Position numbers and translations under genes: made by a program
In this document: in pieces, positions 47,810 through 56,242 of the stretch
Position numbering within the stretch: position 1 is the stretch's first letter
Layout: each line of letters opens with the position of its first letter
Assembly (NCBI GenBank): GCA_020430845.1
Contig: JAGQJA010000066.1
Coordinates: 1-56,838, forward strand
DNA length: 56,838 nucleotides
Source of the DNA: Myxococcales bacterium
GTDB lineage: Bacteria > Myxococcota_A > Polyangia > Polyangiales > Polyangiaceae
Direction: 5' to 3'
Notes under the pieces: generated by a model
Databases searched by the model: none
Seen by the model: only the letters and a program-made list of their open reading frames with translations
Told to the model about the DNA's origin: nothing

Positions 47810-47850
47810 CGCGCGCGTTCCCCGAGCGGGAGCGCGCGCGGTGCTATTTT
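47810..47850 (+). terminator. Intrinsic terminator of rpmB
   Basis: Stem of 13 pairs (47810-47822 with 47828-47840, one G-U) around the loop CGAGC, followed by GTGCTATTTT. The clearest Rho-independent terminator in the window. Confidence 0.85.
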
Positions 47851-47935
47851 GTCGCCGCGCTAGACGCGTCGGCGTGCGATGCCGGGCGCGTGGTGGGCGC
47901 TTGCCGCGCGCTTGGCGGGCGAGCGCCCGAGCGCG

Positions 47936-48964
47936 TCAGGACCGGAGGACCGAGGCGCCCGAGGTGCCCAGCGAGAGCGCCGCGAACCGCGCCGCCCCGT
48001 GCGCCTCGACCAGACCGTCCGTGACGTAGCGCCCGAGCGCCGCCGCGAGCACGTCGTACGCGTCGGTCGCGCCGAAGGCCGCCACCGAGAGGCGCACGGC
48101 CCCCGCCGGGTCGAGCAGGAGCGCGGCGGGGCAAGCTGCGGGGCGCGCGTCGCCAGGACGGATCCGCGCCTCGCCGCGCCGCACGGGCGCCGCGTGGGGC
48201 GGGGCGCGCAGGCCGATCTCCTCGATGAAGAGGCCCTCCGGCGGGTCCTCGAAGACCGCGACCGCGAACGTCCCGTTGCGGTCGACCGCCGCGACGGCGC
48301 GTGACCAGCCGACCTCACACCCTGCGGGCGCGGTGGGCGCCCCGTCGACGACGTGCACCCACGGGCACGTGCCGAGCGAGAGCGCGACGCCGTCGGGGCC
48401 GGCGCCGAGGCCGACGCGCGCTCCGGCCACGGGCGCCGGTCGCGGAGACGCGAGATCGTCGGTCGTGAGCAGGCCGTCGGCGACGCGCCCGGCCGCGGCG
48501 ACGAGCTCGGTCACGAACGGGCGCTCTTCGAGCGCGCGTGGCCCGCGCGCGGCGATGCGAGACAGCGGATCGTGGCGCGGCGTCTTCTTGGCGAAGTCGA
48601 GGGCGGGCCCGGCGACCTGCGAGAGCGACAGCGTGCCCGCCGTCGCGAGCGCGGTGGCGAGCGCCGCGGGCAACCAGGGGACGCCGACCGTGGCCGCCGC
48701 GGGCACGTCCTCGCCCTCCACGAAGCCGCGCGGACGCGGGGCCCCGACGCCCGGCTGCCGTACCCGACCGTCGACGGCGCGGATGCCCACGCCGGCGCCG
48801 CCGATCAAGATCTGCACGGGCCCGAGGAGCACGCCCGCGCTCGCGGCGCACGCCCCGAGCACGCCCGCGACGACAGCGTCGACCGCGTTGCCCTTGGCGA
48901 GGATCTGCTCGGCCGACTGCTCGGCCTCGGCCAGCGCCCCGACCGCCGCGCGACGTGCCTTCAC
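47936..48964 (-). CDS. Gamma-glutamyltransferase-like protein, shortened
   Basis: 342 residues. The first half resembles the large subunit of gamma-glutamyltranspeptidase: EQILAKGNAVDAVVAGVL and GTLSLSQVAGPALDFAKKTP. The second half is only vaguely like the small subunit. The Thr-centred autocleavage motif with T-x-H is not evident, and the length is about 340 instead of 550, so the protein may lack classical activity. GTG 48964 overlaps the stop of the DUF72 gene (GTGA). No signal peptide. Confidence 0.72.
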   Translation of the reverse strand: MKARRAAVGALAEAEQSAEQILAKGNAVDAVVAGVLGACAASAGVLLGPVQILIGGAGVGIRAVDGRVRQPGVGAPRPRGFVEGEDVPAAATVGVPWLPAALATALATAGTLSLSQVAGPALDFAKKTPRHDPLSRIAARGPRALEERPFVTELVAAAGRVADGLLTTDDLASPRPAPVAGARVGLGAGPDGVALSLGTCPWVHVVDGAPTAPAGCEVGWSRAVAAVDRNGTFAVAVFEDPPEGLFIEEIGLRAPPHAAPVRRGEARIRPGDARPAACPAALLLDPAGAVRLSVAAFGATDAYDVLAAALGRYVTDGLVEAHGAARFAALSLGTSGASVLRS

Positions 48965-49710
48965 TCGTCCTGCTCGCCTTCGGGGATGCGCAGCACCTTG
49001 ATGCCCCGCGGCCGGATGAGCCGCGCCGCGCCGGCGCGTGCGCCGCCCTTGGACTCGCGGACCAGGCGGCGCAGCGTCTTGCACTCCTTGAGCGCGCCGG
49101 AGGTCTCGATGACGACGTACGCGTCGCGACGGTCTTGCCCGATCGCCTGCGCCACGCGATCGAGCTGGCTGAGCCCGTACGAGCGCGTGGCCCCGAGCTC
49201 GCGCAGGCGCACGTAGGCGACGGGACCGTCGGGCACCTCTTCGCGCAGCGGGTCGACCGCGAGCACCACGCCCCACCGCTTGGCCTGCTCGGCGGCCTCT
49301 TCGGCCTGCCAGACGCCGCGCGGCTCCCAGATCACGCTCGTGACGTCGCGCGGGAGTCGGTCGAGCATGCGCTGCATCCGGTCGCGCCACACGGGGCCGG
49401 GCGTCACGTCGATCGGCGTGCGGAGCAGGACGGCGCGCGACTCGAGGGTCGTCAGCTGGGCGAGCGTCACCTCGAGCTCGGCCTCGAGCGCGTCGCCCGG
49501 TCGGAGTCGCGCGACGTTGGGGCCCGCGATGACGCAGAACTCGAAGGTGGGCGGCGCGGCCTTGCGCCACCGACGGAGCGTGGCGGGCGTGGGGGCGAAC
49601 CGGAGATCGGCCGCCTCGGGCACGGCGACCTCGAGCAGATCGAAGCGCTTGGCGTACGCCTCGAGATCTCCTTTGAGGTGCTTGGCACCGACGTGTAGGC
49701 GGGTGGCCAT
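48961..49710 (-). CDS. DUF72 (YecE-like) TIM-barrel protein
   Basis: 249 residues, DUF72 fold: LHVGAKHLKGDLEAYAKRFDLLEV at the start, PTFEFCVIAG, EPRGVW, VAYVRLRELG and a C-terminal YVVIETSGALKECKTL. Function of the family is unknown; structures are TIM-barrel-like. Its stop overlaps the next gene's start. The usual N-terminal GWS..W is not evident (starts MATRLHVGAKHL). Confidence 0.85.
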   Translation of the reverse strand: MATRLHVGAKHLKGDLEAYAKRFDLLEVAVPEAADLRFAPTPATLRRWRKAAPPTFEFCVIAGPNVARLRPGDALEAELEVTLAQLTTLESRAVLLRTPIDVTPGPVWRDRMQRMLDRLPRDVTSVIWEPRGVWQAEEAAEQAKRWGVVLAVDPLREEVPDGPVAYVRLRELGATRSYGLSQLDRVAQAIGQDRRDAYVVIETSGALKECKTLRRLVRESKGGARAGAARLIRPRGIKVLRIPEGEQDE

Positions 49711-50073
49711 CGGAGGCCGGGGGTGCCACCGAAGTCACCGGGCGGCAAGGACAATCACGGTTTCTCGCCGCGGCGCGTCGGAGCGCGACGTCCCCGAACG
49801 GCAACGAGCCGACGGCTCCGCCGCCGAACGACTCGCTCGAGCCCAAGCCCGGCGCGCGGCTTCTGCGACCGGTGCGCTGACCGCGCCGCCCGCCTCACAC
49901 CAGAGCGCGGGACCACACAGGTGCGCACGTTCTCCCATCGCGCCGCGTCGCGACGGGCTTCGCGCGAGCGCGCGAGGCGCGGACGTTCACGTCGAAAGGT
50001 TCCATCGCGGGCGTACGGATCGCGCGCGATCCGCAGGTTCTGGCGTCGGCCCGCAACCTGCAACACGGCGCGC
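49711..50073. other. Intergenic region with an 18-bp palindrome
   Basis: 363 bases between divergent genes, no convincing gene on either strand. It contains the perfect palindrome CGGATCGCGCGCGATCCG at 50016-50033 and a small inverted repeat CAGGTT...AACCTG (50034-50060) ahead of the M15 peptidase gene. Confidence 0.5.
50016..50033. repeat. Perfect 18-bp palindrome
   Basis: Located 40 bases before the M15 peptidase start codon. Candidate operator or leader hairpin; GC-rich palindromes can occur by chance in this DNA. Confidence 0.45.
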
Positions 50074-51090
50074 ATGTCGTCTGCCTGGATCCGCGCGCTC
50101 TCCGTCGTCACGCTCTCGTTCACCGTGGGGGCATGTGCGTTCGACACCGACGGCGACCACCATGACGACGGCGAGGAGCCGACGGGCCAGGTCTCGAGCG
50201 AGCTGTCCGCCACCGACACAGTCGAAGCGGCTGTCTCGCAGGCGTGCTCGACCACGGCGGTCAAGGCGCTCTCGCAGCAGCTCGTCGACGAGATCCAGTG
50301 CATGCGCCCGGGCACGCTCTCGCGCATCGACAACATCTCCGGCCTCAGCCTCGGCTCGGCGGTCTTTCCGTACCTGCAGACGCCCGCGGCCAAGGCGCTC
50401 GCGAGCGCGCAGCAAGCGCGCGGCCGCACGCTCGCCATCAACTCCGCGCTCCGCGCGCTGCCGCAGCAGTACTTGCTCTACCGGTGGTACCGCGCCGGTC
50501 GGTGCGGCATCGGCCTCGCCGCGTCTCCCGGGCGCAGCAACCACGAGTCCGCCGTCGCGCTCGACATCCAAGACAACGCGGGCTGGCGGTCGAGTATGAC
50601 GTCCAAGGGCTTCCGCTGGCTCGGCTCGAGCGATCCGGTGCACTTCGACTTCGTCGGATCGGGCGCGGTCGACCTGCGCGGGCTCAGCGTCAAGGCGTTC
50701 CAGCGCCTGTGGAACCGCAACCACCCCGAGGACCGGATCGACGAGGACGGCGCCTACGGTCCGCAGACCGAGAAGCGGCTCGCCCGCTCGCCCATCGGCG
50801 GCTTTGCCAAGGGCGCGTGCTCGGCCAGCCCCACGACCGTGGCCGATCCGGCACCTGCCGACGCGCCCTTCGTCGCGCCGACGGAGGCCGACGGCCCGGA
50901 GCCCGAGCCCGAGGCCGCGAGCACGACCGACGAGCCCGCGCCGCTCGCGCCCGCCCCGGGGGCGGCCGACGCGCAGGGGTGTGCGGCGTCTCCTACGCGC
51001 GCGACGGGCGGCGGCGCGTGGGCGGCGCTCCTCACGGCCGCGGCCATCGCGACCGCGACGCGGCGACGTCGGCGCGCCGCGGCGCGGTGA
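50074..51090 (+). CDS. Secreted M15-type D-Ala-D-Ala carboxypeptidase-like protein with MYXO-CTERM
   Basis: 338 residues. Signal peptide with TVGAC (possible lipobox, Cys18). Metallopeptidase M15/VanY-like core: SNHESAVALDIQD (His157, Asp164) and SDPVHFDF (His about 190), the zinc ligands. A short peptidoglycan-binding-like repeat follows (about 205-240, AFQRLWNRNHPEDRIDEDGAYG) and then a Pro/Glu/Ala linker. The C-terminal MYXO-CTERM signal has GC (about 303), a hydrophobic Ala/Leu/Thr helix and RRRRR. Likely cleaves or binds peptidoglycan peptides and is anchored and processed at the surface. Confidence 0.88.
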   Translation: MSSAWIRALSVVTLSFTVGACAFDTDGDHHDDGEEPTGQVSSELSATDTVEAAVSQACSTTAVKALSQQLVDEIQCMRPGTLSRIDNISGLSLGSAVFPYLQTPAAKALASAQQARGRTLAINSALRALPQQYLLYRWYRAGRCGIGLAASPGRSNHESAVALDIQDNAGWRSSMTSKGFRWLGSSDPVHFDFVGSGAVDLRGLSVKAFQRLWNRNHPEDRIDEDGAYGPQTEKRLARSPIGGFAKGACSASPTTVADPAPADAPFVAPTEADGPEPEPEAASTTDEPAPLAPAPGAADAQGCAASPTRATGGGAWAALLTAAAIATATRRRRRAAAR

Positions 51091-51126
51091 GGATCACGAG
51101 ACGCCCGACCCGGAGTCGGCTGCGCG

Positions 51127-54100
51127 TCAGACGCGCGTGAGATCCGGCGCGTGCTCGATCATCTGATCGAGCCACGCGTTGGTGATCTTCTCCTGCATCG
51201 AGTTGGCGCGGAGCCGCTCGCGGAGGTGGCCGAAGTCGACCCAGTCGAGCGGCTGGTCTTGGTTGAAGCACGTGAAGACCAGGAGCTCCTTGCCCGTCTC
51301 TGGATCGCGCTGACGCTGGAGGCACTGCGCGCACACCTCCTTCATCATGCACTGCATGGGCGAGTTGATGCTGCCGATGGCGAGGTGCTTGGGGTCGAGC
51401 AGCGGCGCGAGCGCCCCGTGGCGCGCGTCCTTGACGGCGGCCATCATGCGATCGGAGCCGATGGCGATGATGCGGCCGACCTGCGAGAGCGGGATCGGGG
51501 GCTTTCCGTCCTTGCGCGCGGCGAGCTCGCCCTTGCCGTAGGCGATCATGGCCTGGACGATGTTGCCGCGGAAGTGCGCGTCTTGAGCGCGACGCACGGG
51601 CACCTCGGCGCCCGCGTCGGTGCACCACACCACGAGGTCGGTGTACTTCTCGATGTCGTCCTGCTTGAAGAGGTCTTCGCCGTTCTTGTAGCCGGCAAAG
51701 TAGAGGACCTTCGAGCCCATGCCCTTGAACGCGCGCGCGATCGAGAAGAGCACGGCGTTGCCCAGGCCGCCGCCGCAGAGGAGCACGGTCTCGCCCGCCA
51801 TGATCTCGGTGGGCGTGCCCGTGGGCCCCATCAGGATGGCCGGCTCGCCCTCGCGGAGCGCCGCGCACAGGCGTGAGCTGCCACCCATCTCGAGCACGAT
51901 CGTTCCGAGCAGGCCCTTCTCTTCGTCGATCCACGCGCCCGTGAGCGCGAGGCCTTCCATGGCCATGCGCGTGCCGTCGACGACGGGCGAGTACGACTCG
52001 AAGTTCTGCAGCCGATAGAACTGCCCGGGCTTGAACTTGCGTGCGGCGAGCGGCGCGCGCACGACCACCTCGACGATGGTGCGCGTGAGGCGGTTGACCT
52101 TGACCACGTGCGCGAGCAGCAGATCGTCGGTCTTGGCGAAGAAGTCGCGCGCCCTGGCCTGGAGCTCGCCTTCGCGCGCGGCGTCGGACGGCGCGTCCCA
52201 CGCCTTGACCTCGGGGAAGAGCGCCGCCACGTGCGGGAAGCCGTGCTTGGCGCTCGCCATCGCCTTGACGACGCTGCCCGCGTAGTACGGGTGGTTGTCG
52301 CCGTAGAAGCTCACGGTTCGGCCGTCCCGCTGGTAGCTCGTGAAGAACGCTTGATCGCTGCGCGTGGCGGGGTCGAGCGCGATCGCGTCGCCGGCGCGCG
52401 AGGCGCCGTGCGCGCGGAAGTACTGCTTCTTGTCGTCGAGCGCGAACGAGCCCTCGTACTCCTTCTCGTACATCGTGTTGGGGCTCGTGCCCGCCGCGAC
52501 GCACACGGTGCGCGCGGGGAGCTCGACGACGCTGCGGTCGCCGCGCTGGAACTTGACCGCCTTGACGTGCCCCTTGCCGTCGAGCACCGCCTCGAGCGGC
52601 GACAGGTTCTCGACGTAGCGCACGCCCTCCTCGAGGCTCTTGGCGACCTCTTCGTGGTTGAGGCGGTAGGCGGGCGACTCGACGAGCGAGCGCCGGTAGA
52701 CGAGCGTGACGCCGCCCCACTTGTCGAGCAGCGGCTGGAGGCGCGGATCGCGGGCCTCGCGCGCGGCGAGCTCACGCTCTTCTTCGAGCTCGCGCGCCTG
52801 CTGCAGCTGCACCTCGAGCTGCGCCCACTCCTCGTCGTCGAACATGGCGCGCACGGCCTCGGGCCCGCGCTCCTTGGTGAGCGCGTCGATGCGACGCGCC
52901 GTCTTCTCGAGCTGCACGGGGTAGTAGGCGAGCAGCTCGGTCGCGGTGTCGATCGCCGTGAGCCCGCCGCCGATCACGATCGCGGGCAGGCTCACCTGCA
53001 AGTTGGCGATACTGCTGCGCTTGTAGGCACCCGTCAGCTGCAGCGCCATGAGGAAGTCGCTCGCCTTGCGGATGCCGCGGGCGAGGTTGTTCTTCATCGG
53101 GATGATGGTGGGGCGGCCGGCGCCGGCGGCGAGCGCAACATGGTCGAACCCGAGCTGCCACGCGTCGTCGAGCGTGAGCGTGCCGCCGAAGCGGACGCCG
53201 CCGTACATGCGGAGCAGCGGGTTGCGCGCGAGCGTGATGTAGAGGACCGTGAGGAAGTTCTTGTCCCAGCGGACGGTGATGCCGTACTCGCTGACGCCGC
53301 CGAACCCGAGCAACGTGCGCTCGTCGAGCTCCTCGTACAGGGCGCCGAAGTCGCGCACCGGCGCGGGGGGCGTGTCTGCGTCGCCCACGAGCGAGGCCGG
53401 CAGCGGCTCGACCTTGAGCCCGTCGACCGCCACGACGCCGAAGCCCTCGCGCGTGAGGTGGTGGGCGAGCGTGTAGCCGGCCGGCCCGAGGCCCACGACG
53501 AGCACGTTCTTGCCGCAGTACGGCGCGGGGAACGGGCGGCGCACGTCGAGCGGGTTCCACCGCGTGAGCAGCCCGTAGATCTCGAGGCCGAACGGGAGCC
53601 CGAGCACCTCGGTCAGCACGCGCGTCTCGATCTCGGGGATGTTGACCGGGTCCTGCTTCTGGAAGACGCAGGCCTTCATGCAGTCGTTGCAGATGCGGTG
53701 CCCGGTGCCAGGGCACATCGGGTTGTCGAGCGTGACGAGCGCGAGCGCGGCGAGCGGATCGCCGTCGCGTCGCATCACGTGCATCTCGCTGATCTTCTCG
53801 TCGAGCGGGCAGCCGTTGAGCAGGACGCCGAGCGCGTTCTTCTTGATCTCCTTGGTCTTGGGATCGCGATAGCCCTTGCTGCACGAGTCCTTGTCGCGCT
53901 CGTGGCAGTAGAGGCAGTAGTCGATCTCTTGCTCGACGTGCCGCGGGCTCATGCGACGGTCGGTGAGGACGAAGCCGTCGCGCTCGCGCCGCTCGTCCTG
54001 CGGTCCGACGAACAGCTCGGGGAGCTTGGCCTCGGGGCGCACGAGGCGCACCAGGTTCTGCGGGTCGAGGTTGTGGGGCTGGCGGAGCGTGGCCCAGGTG

Positions 54101-54924
54101 TGCGCGGGATCGCCGTGGTCTTTGCGGCGGCTCGCGAGCCACGCCTCGATCGCGTCGAGCGCGAAGGCGACGACGCGGCCGTTCTCGGCGTCGGTGGGCG
54201 CCGACGCGTCCTCGCAGGCGCACGCGTGCTCGGCGATCTTGGTCACGCGCCAGTCGTCCGAGAGCGCCTTGCGGACGGACACGGCGCGCGCGCGCAGCTC
54301 GTCGGTCCACGAGGCACCGCCCGCCTTGGCCGCGCGTCGCGCGGTGTCGTCGACCTCGTGCAGGGCCACGACGGCCTTGGCGACCGACAGCTCCTCGTCG
54401 GGCAGCTCGCGCGTGCCGCGGCGCAAGACGGCGTGGGACTCGAGCGGGAACATGGCCGACACGGCGGCCGTGGCCACGGCGGCGGCCTCGGCGAGCGTGC
54501 CCGTCCACGCCTTGCCCGCGCTGTCTTTGACGACGCGCTTCTTGACGAACTCGGCGCGGAACTTCCACAGCGGGCTGCGCGTGCGGATCTCGCCGCTCAG
54601 GGACGCGAGCTCCTTGTCGACGCCGAAGAGGCGACCGACGAACGCGCTCACGTGCGGCGCGACGGCGAGCAGCGCCTCGCTGACGGCCTCGGGGCCCATG
54701 CCCTCGCCCTTGCACGCTCGGTAGGCCTCGTAGGTCTTCCACGCGTCGGGCGCAGACTTCTCGAGCTCGGCGCAGAAGACGGCGTACAGATCGCGCAAGC
54801 GCTCGGGCGCGTGCAGGTCCTTGTATCGGAAGCCGGGGACGCCGAGCTCCCTGTCCGAGCTCTCGGGGCCGCCGGGCGGCGGGTAGGACCTACGCGTGGC
54901 GGTGAACGAAGCAGAAGCGGACAC
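51127..54924 (-). CDS. Fused Nfn/GltD-like FAD and iron-sulfur oxidoreductase
   Basis: 1,265 residues. After about 330 helical residues comes an iron-sulfur segment with CLYC (about 336), NGCP and CPGTGHRICNDCMKAC (about 400-415). Two nucleotide-binding folds follow, VLVVGLGPAGYTLAHHL (about 475) and AIVIGGGLTAIDTATEL (about 650), as in GltD/NfnL. From about 935 it becomes a ferredoxin-NAD reductase/PyrK-like module (FKPGQFYRLQN; LLCGGGLGNAVLFSIARA). A Cys cluster C-x5-C-x2-C plus a later Cys (about 1197-1220) suits a [2Fe-2S]. It looks like NfnL and NfnS in one chain. GTG start 45 bases after yggX. Confidence 0.85.
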   Translation of the reverse strand: MSASASFTATRRSYPPPGGPESSDRELGVPGFRYKDLHAPERLRDLYAVFCAELEKSAPDAWKTYEAYRACKGEGMGPEAVSEALLAVAPHVSAFVGRLFGVDKELASLSGEIRTRSPLWKFRAEFVKKRVVKDSAGKAWTGTLAEAAAVATAAVSAMFPLESHAVLRRGTRELPDEELSVAKAVVALHEVDDTARRAAKAGGASWTDELRARAVSVRKALSDDWRVTKIAEHACACEDASAPTDAENGRVVAFALDAIEAWLASRRKDHGDPAHTWATLRQPHNLDPQNLVRLVRPEAKLPELFVGPQDERRERDGFVLTDRRMSPRHVEQEIDYCLYCHERDKDSCSKGYRDPKTKEIKKNALGVLLNGCPLDEKISEMHVMRRDGDPLAALALVTLDNPMCPGTGHRICNDCMKACVFQKQDPVNIPEIETRVLTEVLGLPFGLEIYGLLTRWNPLDVRRPFPAPYCGKNVLVVGLGPAGYTLAHHLTREGFGVVAVDGLKVEPLPASLVGDADTPPAPVRDFGALYEELDERTLLGFGGVSEYGITVRWDKNFLTVLYITLARNPLLRMYGGVRFGGTLTLDDAWQLGFDHVALAAGAGRPTIIPMKNNLARGIRKASDFLMALQLTGAYKRSSIANLQVSLPAIVIGGGLTAIDTATELLAYYPVQLEKTARRIDALTKERGPEAVRAMFDDEEWAQLEVQLQQARELEEERELAAREARDPRLQPLLDKWGGVTLVYRRSLVESPAYRLNHEEVAKSLEEGVRYVENLSPLEAVLDGKGHVKAVKFQRGDRSVVELPARTVCVAAGTSPNTMYEKEYEGSFALDDKKQYFRAHGASRAGDAIALDPATRSDQAFFTSYQRDGRTVSFYGDNHPYYAGSVVKAMASAKHGFPHVAALFPEVKAWDAPSDAAREGELQARARDFFAKTDDLLLAHVVKVNRLTRTIVEVVVRAPLAARKFKPGQFYRLQNFESYSPVVDGTRMAMEGLALTGAWIDEEKGLLGTIVLEMGGSSRLCAALREGEPAILMGPTGTPTEIMAGETVLLCGGGLGNAVLFSIARAFKGMGSKVLYFAGYKNGEDLFKQDDIEKYTDLVVWCTDAGAEVPVRRAQDAHFRGNIVQAMIAYGKGELAARKDGKPPIPLSQVGRIIAIGSDRMMAAVKDARHGALAPLLDPKHLAIGSINSPMQCMMKEVCAQCLQRQRDPETGKELLVFTCFNQDQPLDWVDFGHLRERLRANSMQEKITNAWLDQMIEHAPDLTRV

Positions 54925-54969
54925 GACGATGTCTCTCCTCGGCGCGCCTCGGGAAGAGGCCGCGCGCTG

Positions 54970-55266
54970 TCACTCTTTGGCGTCGCCGGCGGCGGGCACG
55001 AACGCGGTCTTCGCGAGCTCGCCCTCTTCGAACCCGAAGTACACCTTGCACTGCTCGAACATGAACTTCTGCCCGTCGGGCGAGGACAGGTCGACGCCGT
55101 ACGTGTTGATGTACTTGACGGAGTCCTTGAGCCACATGCCCCAGGCCTCTTTGCTGATCTCCTCGTAGATGCGCTTGCCGAGCTCGTTCTTGTAGGGCGG
55201 CCGGGACAGACCGGGCAGCTCTTTGCCGAGCTTCTTGCACATGACCATGCGGGGAGCGTCGCTCAT
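54970..55266 (-). CDS. yggX: Fe(II)-trafficking / oxidative damage protection protein YggX
   Basis: 98 residues. YKNELGKRIYEEISKEAWGMW (about 25-45) and the N-terminal VMCKKLGKE with the conserved Cys10 identify YggX. The protein protects labile iron-sulfur clusters. AAAAGGGG precedes the ATG. It sits between the MBL hydrolase and the large iron-sulfur flavoprotein in one minus-strand operon, which fits cluster protection. Confidence 0.93.
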   Translation of the reverse strand: MSDAPRMVMCKKLGKELPGLSRPPYKNELGKRIYEEISKEAWGMWLKDSVKYINTYGVDLSSPDGQKFMFEQCKVYFGFEEGELAKTAFVPAAGDAKE

Positions 55267-55281
55267 GGGTGCCCCTTTTAG

Positions 55282-56121
55282 TCACACAGGGCGCGAATGG
55301 CCAGCACGCCCGACGGGCCCGAACGGGAGCGCGAGCTGACCCCACGCCCGCGCGCGCGCCCCTGGGGCGGCCGGCGGAGGGCGGCGGAGCTCTCGGACCT
55401 CCCCCTGCTCGACGAGATCCACGTCGAGCCATGGCGCGCGCGCCCGCACCGTCGCGAGCGCTCGGTCGGCCGTGTTGTTCGCGCGCGAGACATGACCGAG
55501 CAGCATGCCCCGCAAGCGCGAGCCCTCGAGGCGCGCCGCGAGATCGGCGACCTCTCGGTTTGACAAGTGCCCGAGACCACTCGATATTCTCGCCTTGAGG
55601 TGGGGCGGGTACGGCCCCTGGCGGAGCAGCTCGGTGCAGTGGTTGGCCTCCACGAGCGCCGCGTCGCACGCGCCGAGGAGGTCGACGAGCGCGTCGGTGA
55701 CGCGCCCCACGTCGGTGGCGTAGCCGACGGCGAAGTCCGCCGTCGCGACGCGGAGGGCCACCTGCGGGGCGTCGTGCGGCACGGTCACCGCCGTCAGCTC
55801 GAGGTCACCGACGCAGAACGGGCGCCCGATCTCGTACGGGCGGACGTCGTGTCGTCTGCGGAGGCGCGCGCCGGTGATGCCGTCGTGCGCGAACACCGGG
55901 CAGCCGAGCGCACGCGCGAGCTTCTCGGCGCCGCCGAAGTGATCGCCGTGCTCGTGGGTCGCGACGATGCCGTCGAACGGACGCGACGGGTCGAGCCCGG
56001 AGGCCGCGAGCGTGCGCTCGAGCGCGCGCGGGCCGATGCCGGCGTCGAGCAGCACGCGGGCCGACGACTCGACGACGACCGCGTTGCCGCTCGAGCCGCT
56101 GGCAAGGACCACGACGCGCAT
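55282..56121 (-). CDS. MBL-fold metallohydrolase (YycJ/WalJ-like)
   Basis: 279 residues. SSGNAVVVES start, metal motif THEHGDHFGG (HxHxDH, about 55-62), ANHCTELL, GHLSNREVAD and a late His in LLGHVSRANN, all typical of the YycJ branch, thought to act as a nuclease in DNA metabolism. The C-terminal 40 residues are Pro/Arg-rich and not conserved in type. First gene of the yggX operon, 15 bases before it. Confidence 0.9.
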   Translation of the reverse strand: MRVVVLASGSSGNAVVVESSARVLLDAGIGPRALERTLAASGLDPSRPFDGIVATHEHGDHFGGAEKLARALGCPVFAHDGITGARLRRRHDVRPYEIGRPFCVGDLELTAVTVPHDAPQVALRVATADFAVGYATDVGRVTDALVDLLGACDAALVEANHCTELLRQGPYPPHLKARISSGLGHLSNREVADLAARLEGSRLRGMLLGHVSRANNTADRALATVRARAPWLDVDLVEQGEVRELRRPPPAAPGARARAWGQLALPFGPVGRAGHSRPV

Positions 56122-56227
56122 GCGCAGGTTCTTTGGGTGAAACGGGCCGGCGACGCAACCCTCGCGGCGCCCCGTCGACGGTCTGCGCGGGACATCGGCA
56201 GGGCTGTGCGAACGTGCAGGTTTCGCG

Positions 56228-56233
56228 TATCGT
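56228..56233 (+). promoter_or_regulatory. -10-like TATCGT ahead of the zinc-ribbon gene
   Basis: TATCGT 9 bases before GTG 56243. Same element and spacing as before the DUF4178 gene on the minus strand. Confidence 0.35.
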
Positions 56234-56242
56234 CATCCCGCC

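Noticed and set aside
49735-49938. Small minus-strand open frame upstream of the M15 peptidase gene
   Set aside because: No ribosome site, Arg/Ala-rich shadow composition, no motif.
51122-51136. GCGCGTC-A-GACGCGC inverted repeat at the end of the Nfn-like gene as terminator
   Set aside because: One-base centre leaves no normal loop and it overlaps the last codons; may be chance in GC-rich sequence.
52108-55281. Long plus-strand open frame opposite the Nfn-like gene
   Set aside because: Low-complexity Glu/Arg/Val/Ala/His composition; the minus strand encodes recognisable cofactor motifs and yggX.
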